Assembly (NCBI GenBank): GCA_964629615.1
Contig: CAZVUD010000004.1
Coordinates: 1-57,525 of the forward strand
Length of the DNA: 57,525 nucleotides
DNA from: SVTX01 sp964629615
GTDB taxonomy: Bacteria; Bacillota; Clostridia; Oscillospirales; CAG-272
Direction of reading: 5' to 3'
In this document: positions 8,242 to 17,359 of the stretch, piece by piece
Position numbering within the stretch: the stretch's first letter is position 1
How the letters are laid out: each line of letters starts with the position of its first letter
Position numbers and translations under genes: made by a program
The notes under the pieces: model-generated
Told to the model about the DNA's origin: nothing
Seen by the model: only the letters and a program-made list of their open reading frames with translations
The model's database searches: none

Positions 8242-9003
8242 TTATTTTACCCTCAGCGACACCTCGCCGCTTGTAAGAGTGCGTGTATTTTCTTCGCCGT
8301 CCTTAATTATCACAAGTCCGCATGCATCATCTATCCCGATAACGTGCGCGGTATATGTATCATTACCCTCAAATACCGTGACATGCTTGTTGTCAAGATA
8401 GGAAAGCTCCTTGTATCTTTCTGTATATGATGGGTCGCTCATGTATCTGATTATCCCGTCATATATCTTTGCGCACAGAATGTTTCGGTCAATGTTTCCG
8501 ATAGATGTCGGGGTGTTGTTCTCAAATATCGGAAAATCACATGCCGCGGTGTTTACACCAATGCCCATTATAATGCCGTAGCCTTCCTTGTAGGGCGTGG
8601 ATTCGCAAAGTATGCCGCATGCCTTTTTTTCGTCTATATAAATGTCGTTTACCCATTTTATCCGAGGGGAGAGCTCGGTCATGGAGGCAATTGCCTGTGC
8701 TGTGGCTACAGCACATATACTTGACAGGGATACAGCAGAACGCAATGACTCACACTTTATACACAGCGACATGTAAAGTCCGCCGTGAGAAGGACTGTAA
8801 AAGCTCCTGCCGCTTCGCCCGCGCCCGCGAGTCTGATGCTCGGCAAGTATTATTGTGTTTTCTTTTATGCGCCCGCTGTCAAACATGCGCTTTCCAAAAG
8901 AATTTGTGGAGTCGGTCCGACGCTTTACGATTATATTTGGGCATATGTCGCTCTTTATGGCGCTTGCTATCTTTCGCCTGTCAAGCCTTATGTATCTTTT
9001 CAT
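8242..9003 (-). CDS. birA: Biotin--[acetyl-CoA-carboxylase] ligase, no DNA-binding domain
   Basis: A 253-residue biotin protein ligase that makes biotinyl-AMP and attaches biotin to a lysine of carrier proteins. The adenylate loop GRGRSGR is at residues 60-66, KWVNDIYI and GIGVNT follow, and a C-terminal SH3-like domain closes the protein. The N-terminal winged helix of the bifunctional E. coli/Bacillus BirA is missing, so this is a class I ligase that should not repress biotin genes. The start has AAAGGAAG about 12 bases upstream. Monocistronic. Confidence 0.94.
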   Translation of the reverse strand: MKRYIRLDRRKIASAIKSDICPNIIVKRRTDSTNSFGKRMFDSGRIKENTIILAEHQTRGRGRSGRSFYSPSHGGLYMSLCIKCESLRSAVSLSSICAVATAQAIASMTELSPRIKWVNDIYIDEKKACGILCESTPYKEGYGIIMGIGVNTAACDFPIFENNTPTSIGNIDRNILCAKIYDGIIRYMSDPSYTERYKELSYLDNKHVTVFEGNDTYTAHVIGIDDACGLVIIKDGEENTRTLTSGEVSLRVK

Positions 9004-9125
9004 GTATTTATGATCTTCCTTTGAATTATCGTATGATAATTATAACATTTTTGCCCATCCGTGTCAATATCGTGATGGATTTTTGAAAATAAGCTGAATA
9101 CAGTCGGAAAGTTTAAAAAATGTAC

Positions 9126-9154
9126 TTGAATTTTATCTAAAAATATAGTATGAT
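9126..9154 (+). promoter_or_regulatory. Sigma-A promoter of the PPIase lipoprotein
   Basis: TTGAAT (9126-9131), 17-bp spacer, TATGAT (9149-9154). Confidence 0.75.
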
Positions 9155-9187
9155 TGATAAGAAGAATTATTTAAAGGAGATCTTAAA

Positions 9188-10525
9188 ATGAAATTTTACA
9201 AGTTAATGGCACTTGTGTGCGTTATGCTTGCGATCCTGCTTGCGGTCTGCGCTTGCAATAAGAAAGACAGCGAGGACAGCACAAATACTGAAGGTGAGAG
9301 CAGCACCGAGGAAGAAACAGTTCCGAGATTTGATTATTTTGCGGCTGACATGGACAAATACATGAAGGTAGACAGTTCTGTTTATGAGAATGTAAAGGTA
9401 GAGCTTGACGATATCTATAAGATCACAGAGGACGATCTTCAAAAGAGGATAGACCAGCTCTGTGTAAGCAAAAAGACGGAATACACGAAAGATGATGAGG
9501 GAATGAGCGAATTCAAGGATAAGAAGAAGCTCACAGGTCATCCTATAGAGTACGGCGACAGCGCTTTCATATTCTATGAGGGCAAGCTGAAGGAAACAGG
9601 CGAGACATTCGACGGCGGCTCAAACTACTCTGATGCTTCCCCCTATGAGCTTTCCATTGGCTCGGGCTCATTTATAGATGGCTTTGAGGAGGGACTTATC
9701 GGCGTTATCCCCAATGACACAAGCTTTGAAAAGCCGTTTGAGTTAAACCTCACTTTCCCTAAGGATTACACAAATGAGGATCTTGCCGGTAAAGAGGTAA
9801 TATTCAGCGTATATGTAGTATGGACGGTAAAATATAAGGTTCCTGCATTTGATGAGACCTTTATTACCGAAACACTTAAATGGTCGCCTGATAAGAACTC
9901 AAGCGAAAAGGATGTTGTCAAGGCATACAGAAAGTATCTCCTTGAGCAGCTTGAGACCTCTATGGAGAGCGCAAAGGAAAGTGCCATTGAGTCAGCTATA
10001 TGGGATTATCTTTACGATAATACTACAGTTGACATATACCCCGACGGGGAGGTTGAGTATTATTACGATGCTTATTGTGATGAGATAGAGTATCTTAAGA
10101 ATTATTATACTTATATGGGTTATTCCTACGATTCCGTCGATGCATTTGCAATAGCATATCTTGGACTTGAAAAGGGCGCCGATTGGAAGGCTGAGCTCAG
10201 GAAAAATGCTCAGAATGCAGTAAAGCAGACTCTTATTACTCACGCTATAGCAAAGAGTGCAGGACTTGAGCTTACAGATGAGGAATTTGAGGCTGAAGTA
10301 CAGCGCAACATAGATTATTACAAGACCAACACAAATAAGACTTACACAAGAGAAGAGGTCATCGAGCTCGTAGGTGAGGAAATGATAAAAGAGGGTGCAC
10401 TCTACGATAAGGTAATAGGCTATGTAAAGGAACACGGTACAGTGGAATTCAAGCCTGTCTCGGACAGCAATACCGCAGGCGACGGTGCGGCAGACGATAA
10501 TACAACAGGCGGTGACAACGCTTAA
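9188..10525 (+). CDS. FKBP/trigger-factor-like peptidyl-prolyl isomerase lipoprotein
   Basis: A 445-residue exported protein. The N-terminus has a short charged start, a hydrophobic helix and a lipobox ending in Cys21 or Cys23 (LLAVCAC), then a Ser/Thr/Glu-rich linker. An FKBP-type isomerase domain lies at about residues 115-215 (GDSAFIFYEGKL, GETFDGGSN, SFIDGFEEGLIG, VIFSVYV), followed by a helical region like the C-terminal chaperone arms of trigger factor. It probably helps fold secreted proteins on the outer face of the membrane, a job PrsA does in Bacillus. The order FKBP then helical arms resembles trigger factor without the ribosome-binding domain. A ribosome site AAAGGAGA precedes the ATG. 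Monocistronic, with its own promoter and terminator. Confidence 0.85.
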   Translation: MKFYKLMALVCVMLAILLAVCACNKKDSEDSTNTEGESSTEEETVPRFDYFAADMDKYMKVDSSVYENVKVELDDIYKITEDDLQKRIDQLCVSKKTEYTKDDEGMSEFKDKKKLTGHPIEYGDSAFIFYEGKLKETGETFDGGSNYSDASPYELSIGSGSFIDGFEEGLIGVIPNDTSFEKPFELNLTFPKDYTNEDLAGKEVIFSVYVVWTVKYKVPAFDETFITETLKWSPDKNSSEKDVVKAYRKYLLEQLETSMESAKESAIESAIWDYLYDNTTVDIYPDGEVEYYYDAYCDEIEYLKNYYTYMGYSYDSVDAFAIAYLGLEKGADWKAELRKNAQNAVKQTLITHAIAKSAGLELTDEEFEAEVQRNIDYYKTNTNKTYTREEVIELVGEEMIKEGALYDKVIGYVKEHGTVEFKPVSDSNTAGDGAADDNTTGGDNA

Positions 10526-10568
10526 AATAAATGCAGGGGCTACTTTAAGGCTCCTGCATTTATTTTTT
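10526..10568 (+). terminator. Intrinsic terminator
   Basis: Stem AATAAATGCAGG.. with ..CCTGCATTTATT (10526-10564), then a T-run. It starts directly at the stop codon of the PPIase gene. Confidence 0.9.
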
Positions 10569-10588
10569 TGGAAAATCCTCTGTATCAG

Positions 10589-10617
10589 TTGACTTGATGC
10601 ATATAATGTGGTATACT
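10589..10617 (+). promoter_or_regulatory. Sigma-A promoter of the zinc-ribbon membrane protein
   Basis: TTGACT (10589-10594), 17-bp spacer, TATACT (10612-10617). Confidence 0.8.
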
Positions 10618-10649
10618 TATAACGATATAAAAAGGATGGGAGGATATTT

Positions 10650-11591
10650 ATGAACTGTCCTGTATGTAATGCGTTTATTGAAGATGAGAACGCCAAGGTG
10701 TGCCCTTGCTGTAACTCAAATCTGAAGATAGCCTTTCAAAAGCAAAAGGTGGCAGATGCTGTTTTTCGCAACGGCGAGATACTTGACAAGGCATTTAAGT
10801 CAAAAATGTTCCGAGTATATGCCATAATAATGAGCGTGATATGCGGATTGTACGCACTGTCTGTATTTTATGCGTTACCCTCGGAGGGAATTTTCTCTGT
10901 GTCTATAAGCTACGGACTTTATCTCGGATTTGGCATTGCCACTCTTGTAGGCATGTGGCGGCTCAATTGCGGCAAAGACAGCACCCCCGACAAAAAGAAT
11001 GTGACTTTGCTGAAATATTTCCCGTCGCTTATGCACATTATGTCGAATATCATGTTCGTTGTAATGATAGTAGTGTGTGCTTTCGTATTCATTGCTTTGC
11101 TTCTCTTTACGATAGCGGTAAAGTGTGATAGCGAAGTTGTAAACAACATAAGGATGTACATATCCGAGCTTGAGGCGCAGGGTATCATAATATTTGATGC
11201 CGATATCACCGAAGATATATTTAATAATGTCCTGGACATTATGGTGAAGTACTCTGTGGTGATCCTTATAGCCGTAACAGTTATCCTTGCGGCAGGCGCT
11301 GTGCTCTACTTCTTCTATGCAAGAGCCTTCAGATCCTTAAAGTCTTATCTTGGAAATCTGGATACTGTGTTCGTAACGGGCATATATGCAGAACCTAAGA
11401 TCGGATTTTCGCGAAATCTGATCCTTGCAGTAGGCATAATCATGATAGTTTTTGAGTCTCCTTCAATATTATTCTCGGGATTATTTGACTCGTTGCCGTC
11501 GGTGCTTATGGGAGTTTATCTTATCATGTCGTCTATGATATTTGATGAGATACACAGAAATCTCTCACTTAACGGTCAATATGTCGAGTAG
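10650..11591 (+). CDS. Zinc-ribbon membrane protein of unknown function
   Basis: A 313-residue protein not recognised beyond its architecture. The N-terminus is a zinc ribbon with CPVC and CPCC pairs (residues 3-6 and 18-21). About six hydrophobic helices follow, with a soluble segment between helices 4 and 5 (about residues 165-195). Zinc-ribbon plus membrane-helix proteins are common in Clostridia and mostly uncharacterised. It has its own promoter, AGGATGGGAGG as ribosome site, and a terminator downstream, so it is monocistronic. Function cannot be stated. Confidence 0.75.
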   Translation: MNCPVCNAFIEDENAKVCPCCNSNLKIAFQKQKVADAVFRNGEILDKAFKSKMFRVYAIIMSVICGLYALSVFYALPSEGIFSVSISYGLYLGFGIATLVGMWRLNCGKDSTPDKKNVTLLKYFPSLMHIMSNIMFVVMIVVCAFVFIALLLFTIAVKCDSEVVNNIRMYISELEAQGIIIFDADITEDIFNNVLDIMVKYSVVILIAVTVILAAGAVLYFFYARAFRSLKSYLGNLDTVFVTGIYAEPKIGFSRNLILAVGIIMIVFESPSILFSGLFDSLPSVLMGVYLIMSSMIFDEIHRNLSLNGQYVE

Positions 11592-11658
11592 CAGAGAAGG
11601 ATACTTGACGATATGATATATGAGGAAAGTCGTTCTGAAAGCGAGAGCTGAATAATGA

Positions 11659-11696
11659 AATATCCCGACGGTCTTAAGACTGTCGGGATATTTTTT
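11659..11696. terminator. Terminator between convergent genes
   Basis: 15-bp stem AATATCCCGACGGTC/GACTGTCGGGATATT with one G-T pair, a TTAA loop and T-runs on both strands. Confidence 0.9.
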
Positions 11697-11697
11697 A

Positions 11698-12177
11698 TTA
11701 CAGGATATCAAAAATGTTTATGACCTCAATGCCGCTCCGTAGTGCCAATGCGTAAGTAAATGCGCTTCCGCCGTCAGAGCGCATGAGAAATGCAACGCAC
11801 ACATCAGAGCCCTCCACGAGTGCACGATTGCGGTCGTGCATGCAGCCTGTGCGGTAGACATCTGAGATGTATCTTACTGAATCTGCGTGGTCGAGGATAT
11901 AGTTGTAGGCGCGAATGCTGCCCTCGTCCCAGCCCCTTGTCTGATCGTGACAGGGAAGTATGAGATCCAGCGTTATGTCGGGGTGACTTTCGCGCAGCTC
12001 CAGCACACACAGGGCACATATCGTGTCAAAGCCGACAGCGCCTCCGGCTTTAAAGGATCTTGCGCCGCGAGATATCAGCTCCTCCAAGGTCTGCTTTAAT
12101 GCGGACGGGATCTTGAATGCTATGCTGTTGTCAATATTTCGGTGACCTGTAAAGCACACCGTGCGTATTTTATCCAT
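11698..12177 (-). CDS. SLOG-family (DUF1273/YpsA-like) protein
   Basis: A 159-residue protein with the SLOG Rossmann-like fold. The N-terminal CFTGHRN, the following KAGGAVGFDTICA and the C-terminal AFLMRSDGGSAFTYALAL fit the family's nucleotide-binding loops. Bacillus YpsA is linked to cell division, and other SLOG proteins bind or cleave nucleotide signals; the role here is not known. GGAGGGC precedes the ATG and a promoter lies about 30 bases upstream. No partner gene of a nucleotide-signalling defence system is next to it, so a housekeeping role is more likely. Confidence 0.82.
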   Translation of the reverse strand: MDKIRTVCFTGHRNIDNSIAFKIPSALKQTLEELISRGARSFKAGGAVGFDTICALCVLELRESHPDITLDLILPCHDQTRGWDEGSIRAYNYILDHADSVRYISDVYRTGCMHDRNRALVEGSDVCVAFLMRSDGGSAFTYALALRSGIEVINIFDIL

Positions 12178-12205
12178 AATGCCCTCCCGCTTGACTTATG
12201 CTTCT

Positions 12206-12234
12206 ATTTTATCACATACAGTCAATTAAGTAAA
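12206..12234 (-). promoter_or_regulatory. Putative sigma-A promoter of the SLOG gene
   Basis: Minus strand: TTTACT (12234-12229), 17-bp spacer, TAAAAT (12211-12206). Weaker match than most promoters here. Confidence 0.5.
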
Positions 12235-12307
12235 TAGGCTGTGGCAAAAAAATCAAAAAAGTTTGCGATATATATCGCGCATATTCTGCATATATCTGTT
12301 TTTTCAG

Positions 12308-12345
12308 ACGCTCCCTTTGACACATAGGGAGCGTTATCTTTTTTA
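12308..12345 (+). terminator. Orphan intrinsic terminator upstream of spoIIE
   Basis: 9-bp GC-rich stem ACGCTCCCT/AGGGAGCGT, then TATCTTTTTT. No plus-strand gene lies before it (the nearest upstream gene is convergent), so it may end a small RNA starting around 12240, where a self-complementary GCGATATATATCGC is seen. Confidence 0.7.
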
Positions 12346-12390
12346 TTGCGGATAAACCGCGAAAAACTGACATATATCTCTATCCAAAAG

Positions 12391-12423
12391 CTGACATTAT
12401 CCGTAATAACTTTGGTCTATAAT
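12391..12423 (+). promoter_or_regulatory. spoIIE promoter with 21-bp spacer
   Basis: CTGACA (12391-12396) and TATAAT (12418-12423) are separated by 21 bp. Other promoters here use mostly 17 bp, and 21-22 bp is the known spacing of the Spo0A-activated sigma-A promoters of spoIIE and spoIIG in Bacillus. CTGACAT occurs twice, at 12368-12374 and 12391-12397. No perfect TGTCGAA box is seen. Confidence 0.6.
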
Positions 12424-12538
12424 ATTAAATGCGGAGATGATATTGGTCTTATATTTGCATATACCTTGCGTTTTGAGTGCAAAATGTATGCAAAAATCAA
12501 AAACATCTCAAAATTTTCAAAAAACAAGGAGAAGAAAA

Positions 12539-15130
12539 ATGGACGGTCATAATGAGAGGGAAAGACGCGCAGGCGGCATAGGGATAGAGCTTAAGGAGCG
12601 GCTGTCGGGGGAGCAGGGTGCTCAGATACGCGCAAGGGCAGAAATGATGGGAAAGGGAGCTATTGCATTTTTTCTTGCACTATTGCTCACCTCAAGAGAG
12701 TGCATGCTTTCAACATATCCTCTCGGTATCGCCTTTGCCTGCTCTATAGGCGGATATTACATACCTGCATTTGCAGGATCGCTCATAGGGTATATCACTG
12801 GAGGTGCAGGGCGCGGATATTTGTTTTCTTGCATAGCTGTCATTGCCGCAAGAATGGTCATGTCATATGCTCCGATGAGATCGGCGGAGCGCGAGGTTGC
12901 AGAGGTGAGGGACGATGATACCGAGCGTGAAAAAATATCAGGGGAGATCAAAAAGAGCTCCGGTGTGATCGCCTTTATTTTTAAAAATCTCGGCATTTGC
13001 GGCGGAATTGATACGGATGGCGCTGTATACAAAGATAAGATCATCCCGCGGGTGGTGTTTGCGGCAGTTGGCGGATTTGTGGCAGGGCTTTTTGATCTCG
13101 TGGAAAACGACCTTTCATATTACAGTCTCTACGGGCTCTTGCTTCTCTGCATCATATGTCCGATACTTACGTATCTCTTTTGCGGCGTATTTGAAAAGGA
13201 TAAGAGCGTCAATGATGCAAGGATATATGTCGCAACTTTGTCGCTTATGGTAGCTGCCGTTTTTGCCGCAAAGGAAAAAACCGCGCTCGGAATGATGCTT
13301 GCACCCATGCTTATAGTGTGCTTTGCCCTCATGATCACTCATACAAGGGGCGTGTTTTCGGGGTGCCTTTGTGCTCTGATCATATGCATACCGTTCTCTT
13401 TTTTGTATGCGCCTCTTATCTTCCTGTGCGCGGTGCTCTATGCGCTCATCCTTCCTGTAAGAAAGAGCGCGGCTCTTGCGACGGTATGCGCCGCGATAGT
13501 TTTGTATTGCTATTATTTCGGCAGGACAGACGGGCTTGTAAGCGTGCTTACCCCAATGTTTTTCGGCATTCCCGTCTTTCTCGTGTGTGAAAGATATATG
13601 GAGCTTGTCAGCGCAAATGGGCAGGATTCCGAGTCATCATCTCCCGAGTTTTTTACCGAAGCTGTGATAGAGCAGAACAAAAACCGCGCAATAAGCGGCA
13701 GGATATATGCACTCTCGGACGCTTTCTCATCGCTTTCAAAGAGATTTTATGAGCTGAGCGATGTATTTCATCGCCCCGATGTATTGCATCTGCGTGACAT
13801 TACCGATGAGAGCTTTCTTTCGGTGTGTGATACATGCAGAAACAGGGAGATATGCTACGGTGCGGATTATAACAGATTGTTGGATGCTCAGGCTAAGATA
13901 ACCTCTGCTTTGCACACCAAGGGATATTGTGAGCCGAGCGATATAGGGGACAGACTGTTTTCAACCTGTATAAGGCGCGAGAGGATAATATCCGAGGTCA
14001 ACTCGCTGTGTGCAAAATATACCGAGAAGATAATCAAGGGGCAGAACACGGGCGTTTTTGCCTCAAATTATGAGGATGTAAATGCGGTATTGCTGGATGC
14101 CATAAAGTGCGATGAATCCGAATATGAATGCGATGTTGATGCAGGCAGGGATGTTTTTGATTATCTGACAGGTCTTGGATTTTGCGTAAAAGGCGTGGTG
14201 GTATGCGGCAAGAGGTGCAAGAGAGTAACAGTAAAGGGCTTTGGACTTAGCGAGCCAAAGGCAAGACAGAGCGCAAAGGAGATCTGCGCTAAAATAAGCG
14301 ATATAGTTTGCGATAGCATGACGGGACCTGTTTTCGAGGTTGGAAACGACGGCACTGATATGATATTTTCCTCAAAGCCGCGCGTTTCCGTGATATGCTC
14401 ACATTCAAGGCGCGCGGCGTTTGAAAATACAATCGAGGGTGAGGAGCTTTTGGCGATAGATCCGTTTTCCGACTCGGAAGCTGAAAGACGGGATGAATGC
14501 TGTGGCGACATGACGGGCGCATTTATTACGGACAATTCCTATTTTTATTCCATCATATGCGACGGAATGGGAAGCGGACGGGATGCGGCTTTTGTTGCAA
14601 GACTTGGCGAGGCATTTTCGGAAAAGATGCTCTGTGCCGGAAACAGAGCCGATATAACCTTGCGCATGCTCAATAATTTCCTTAGAAGCGAGAATTTTGA
14701 GAGCGGCAAGGAATGCTCAGTCACGGTGGATCTTTTTGAGCTTGATCTTATGAGCGGCTCGGGAGCTTTTATAAAGAGCGGCGCGGCATCCACCTATATC
14801 CTGCGCGCAGGCAAGGTCCTGCGCGTGTCGGCGAAAACTATGCCTATCGGAATAATCAAAAGCCCCGATATAAAGATAACCAGATTTGATATGAGGCATG
14901 GCGATGTGGTGGTCATGCTGAGCGACGGCTGTACATATGATGAGGACAGCTGTCCGTGGCTGCTCAAGCTTTTGTGCGATGTGAAGATAGATGAAGATAC
15001 GGATATTGCGTCTGATGGAGAGCGCATTGCGGACAGCATACGGGATGGCATACTTGATGAGTCAAGAAAGAATCTTCCGAGCGGAAAGCATGCGGATGAT
15101 ATATCAGCGTCGGTCGTGGTCGTTATATAG
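12539..15130 (+). CDS. spoIIE: Stage II sporulation protein E
   Basis: SpoIIE is the membrane-bound PP2C phosphatase that dephosphorylates SpoIIAA and so releases sigma-F in the forespore; it also acts at the polar septum. The chosen ATG (AAGGAG seven bases upstream) gives 863 residues; an upstream in-frame ATG would add 34 residues with no ribosome site. Around ten membrane helices fill about residues 35-340, a central region with several cysteines (SVCDTCRNREIC) follows, and the C-terminal PP2C domain has the metal-binding motifs ICDGMGSGRDAA and VVVMLSDGC. The promoter spacing suggests Spo0A control. Monocistronic. Confidence 0.95.
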   Translation: MDGHNERERRAGGIGIELKERLSGEQGAQIRARAEMMGKGAIAFFLALLLTSRECMLSTYPLGIAFACSIGGYYIPAFAGSLIGYITGGAGRGYLFSCIAVIAARMVMSYAPMRSAEREVAEVRDDDTEREKISGEIKKSSGVIAFIFKNLGICGGIDTDGAVYKDKIIPRVVFAAVGGFVAGLFDLVENDLSYYSLYGLLLLCIICPILTYLFCGVFEKDKSVNDARIYVATLSLMVAAVFAAKEKTALGMMLAPMLIVCFALMITHTRGVFSGCLCALIICIPFSFLYAPLIFLCAVLYALILPVRKSAALATVCAAIVLYCYYFGRTDGLVSVLTPMFFGIPVFLVCERYMELVSANGQDSESSSPEFFTEAVIEQNKNRAISGRIYALSDAFSSLSKRFYELSDVFHRPDVLHLRDITDESFLSVCDTCRNREICYGADYNRLLDAQAKITSALHTKGYCEPSDIGDRLFSTCIRRERIISEVNSLCAKYTEKIIKGQNTGVFASNYEDVNAVLLDAIKCDESEYECDVDAGRDVFDYLTGLGFCVKGVVVCGKRCKRVTVKGFGLSEPKARQSAKEICAKISDIVCDSMTGPVFEVGNDGTDMIFSSKPRVSVICSHSRRAAFENTIEGEELLAIDPFSDSEAERRDECCGDMTGAFITDNSYFYSIICDGMGSGRDAAFVARLGEAFSEKMLCAGNRADITLRMLNNFLRSENFESGKECSVTVDLFELDLMSGSGAFIKSGAASTYILRAGKVLRVSAKTMPIGIIKSPDIKITRFDMRHGDVVVMLSDGCTYDEDSCPWLLKLLCDVKIDEDTDIASDGERIADSIRDGILDESRKNLPSGKHADDISASVVVVI

Positions 15131-15162
15131 TAAAAGTTTTTTGACGTTTGATAAGTATTCTC

Positions 15163-15191
15163 TTGACAAACAAAGCAATTGTCTGTATAAT
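15163..15191 (+). promoter_or_regulatory. Consensus sigma-A promoter of glutamine synthetase
   Basis: TTGACA (15163-15168), 17-bp spacer, TATAAT (15186-15191): exact consensus. Confidence 0.9.
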
Positions 15192-15241
15192 GTAATTATA
15201 ATTTAAGCATAAAGCTCAAAATATAAGGAGATATGCGGGTC

Positions 15242-17329
15242 ATGAATATATCTGAGATCTACGGAAGCATGGTGTTTAACGACGCGGTAATGCGTCAGCG
15301 GTTGCCGAGCGATGTCTATAAGTCGCTTAAAAATACTATCGCGATAGGTAAGCCTATCGATGTTTCCATTGCAAATGTAGTGGCAAATGCCATGAAGGAT
15401 TGGGCTGTGGAAAAGGGAGCTACACATTACACGCACTGGTTCCAGCCGCTTACCAGCGTTACTGCCGAAAAGCATGATTCCTTTATATCACCCGTTGCAG
15501 GTGATAAGGTCGTTATGGATTTTTCGGGCAAGGAGCTTATCAGAGGTGAGAGCGATGCGTCGTCATTCCCGTCGGGCGGACTCAGAGAGACCTGTAATGC
15601 GCGCGGATACACGGCTTGGGACCCCTCGTCATATGCCTTTATAAAGGACGGAACCTTGTATATTCCAACTGTGTTCTGCTCTTATACGGGCGTTGCACTT
15701 GATACGAAAACTCCGCTTTTGAGATCTGTCGATATCCTCAGTGAGCAGGCGCTGAGAGTTTTGCGCGCGTTTGGTGATACAGAGAGCAAGAGGGTTTCTG
15801 CAAGCGTGGGTGCAGAACAGGAATATTTCCTTATCAGTAAAGAAAAATACGATCTTCGTCCCGACCTTAAAAGCACGGGAAGGACACTTTTCGGCATGCC
15901 TGCGCCAAAGGGACAGGAATTGGAGGACCACTATTACGGTCCGATAAAGAGCCGCGTTGCAAAATTCATGTCAGAGCTTGACTGTGAATTGTGGAAGCTT
16001 GGAATAAGCTCAAAGACAAAGCACAATGAGGTAGCACCCTCACAGCATGAGCTTGCGCCTATATATGAAAATACAAATGTGGCAGTCGATCACAATCTTC
16101 TGACCATGGATATGATGCGCCGTGTGGCTGAAAATAACGGAATGGTGTGCTTGCTGCATGAAAAGCCGTATGAGGGTCTTAACGGATCGGGCAAGCATAA
16201 CAATTGGTCTATGTCTACCGACACAGGCAAGAATCTGTTTTCTCCGGGACACAATCCTGCGCAGAATACACAGTTCCTTTTGTTCTTGTCGGCTGTGATA
16301 TCTGCTGTGGACGATTATCAGGATCTGCTCAGAATATCCGTGGCAAGTGCGGGAAACGATCACAGACTCGGCGCGGATGAGGCTCCGCCTGCCATAGTTT
16401 CGGTATTTCTCGGAGAAGAGCTGGAGGAGATAGTGGACTCCATAATAGGAGATTCCCCTTACACCGAGAAGGCGGCAAATACCATGGATCTCGGAGTTGC
16501 GGCACTGCCTACCTTCAGGTATGATTCGACCGACAGAAACAGGACATCACCGTTTGCCTTCACAGGCAATAAATTTGAGTTCAGAATGCTTGGCTCTGCA
16601 CAGAATATAGCATTGCCGAATATAGTTCTCAATACATCTGTCGCAAAGGTGCTTTGCGATTACGCCGACAGGCTCTCAAGGTCCTATGATGTAGAGATGG
16701 AGGCTAAGAAGATAGTTAAGGAATCCTTCACATCTCACAGAAGGATAATATTCAACGGAAACGGATATTCCAAGGAATGGCCGATCGAAGCCAAAAAGAG
16801 AGGACTGCTTGATCTTAAGAGCTGTGTTGACGCTTACCCTCACTTTACGGACGAGAAAAATATCTCGCTCTTTACAGGCTTTGGCGTGATGAGTGAAAAC
16901 GAGATATATGCGCGCAAGGAGATCATGTTCGAGACCTATCATAAGACAGTTGATATAGAGGCGAGAAGCATGACGGATATCGCGCAAAAGCAGATATTTC
17001 CTGCCGTTGAGGCTTACATATACAAGCTTTCCAAGACCGTGAGATATAAGACGGAGGCTATAGGCGAGGAATATGCCGACACTGAAAGGGAAGTTATACG
17101 TGAGCTGTCGCATTTGAACCGCGAGATATACAGTATATCCCGCAGGATAAATGAAGAGCGTGATAATATTGCCGATATGCTCAATGCAGAGGAGATAGCT
17201 ATTGCTTACAATAAGCGAGTTATACCTCTTATGGCAGAATTGCGCTGTGCCGCGGATAAGGCAGAGGGCATAATGCCGCGCGATCTCTGGCCGCTTCCGA
17301 GCTATGCGGAGCTTACATATTGGTATTGA
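15242..17329 (+). CDS. glnN: Glutamine synthetase, type III
   Basis: Makes glutamine from glutamate and ammonia with ATP; the main route of nitrogen assimilation. At about 695 residues it has the large type III (GSIII) size, not the ~450 of GSI. Visible motifs include HYTHWFQPLT near the start, AEKHDSF, GAEQEYFLISKEKYDLRPDL, KTKHNEVAPSQHE, the ATP-site region LNGSGKHNNWSMS, and GNDHRLGADEAPP. Two starts are possible: ATG 15233 lies only two bases after AAGGAG, while ATG 15242 lies eleven after it; the second is preferred. A consensus promoter is 50 bases upstream. Its gene is followed 30 bases later by the HAD hydrolase gene and may be co-transcribed with it. No glnR or glnB is near. Confidence 0.96.
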   Translation: MNISEIYGSMVFNDAVMRQRLPSDVYKSLKNTIAIGKPIDVSIANVVANAMKDWAVEKGATHYTHWFQPLTSVTAEKHDSFISPVAGDKVVMDFSGKELIRGESDASSFPSGGLRETCNARGYTAWDPSSYAFIKDGTLYIPTVFCSYTGVALDTKTPLLRSVDILSEQALRVLRAFGDTESKRVSASVGAEQEYFLISKEKYDLRPDLKSTGRTLFGMPAPKGQELEDHYYGPIKSRVAKFMSELDCELWKLGISSKTKHNEVAPSQHELAPIYENTNVAVDHNLLTMDMMRRVAENNGMVCLLHEKPYEGLNGSGKHNNWSMSTDTGKNLFSPGHNPAQNTQFLLFLSAVISAVDDYQDLLRISVASAGNDHRLGADEAPPAIVSVFLGEELEEIVDSIIGDSPYTEKAANTMDLGVAALPTFRYDSTDRNRTSPFAFTGNKFEFRMLGSAQNIALPNIVLNTSVAKVLCDYADRLSRSYDVEMEAKKIVKESFTSHRRIIFNGNGYSKEWPIEAKKRGLLDLKSCVDAYPHFTDEKNISLFTGFGVMSENEIYARKEIMFETYHKTVDIEARSMTDIAQKQIFPAVEAYIYKLSKTVRYKTEAIGEEYADTEREVIRELSHLNREIYSISRRINEERDNIADMLNAEEIAIAYNKRVIPLMAELRCAADKAEGIMPRDLWPLPSYAELTYWY

Positions 17330-17359
17330 ATTGCTATTGAAAAATCGTGGAGAATATAA

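Noticed and set aside
9992..10696. 234-codon minus-strand frame across the PPIase gene end
   Set aside because: It crosses the terminator and the promoter of the next gene and is antisense to two well-supported genes.
12437..12538. N-terminal extension of SpoIIE by 34 residues
   Set aside because: The upstream ATG lies about 13 bases after the predicted -10 box and has no ribosome site; the ATG at 12539 has AAGGAG.
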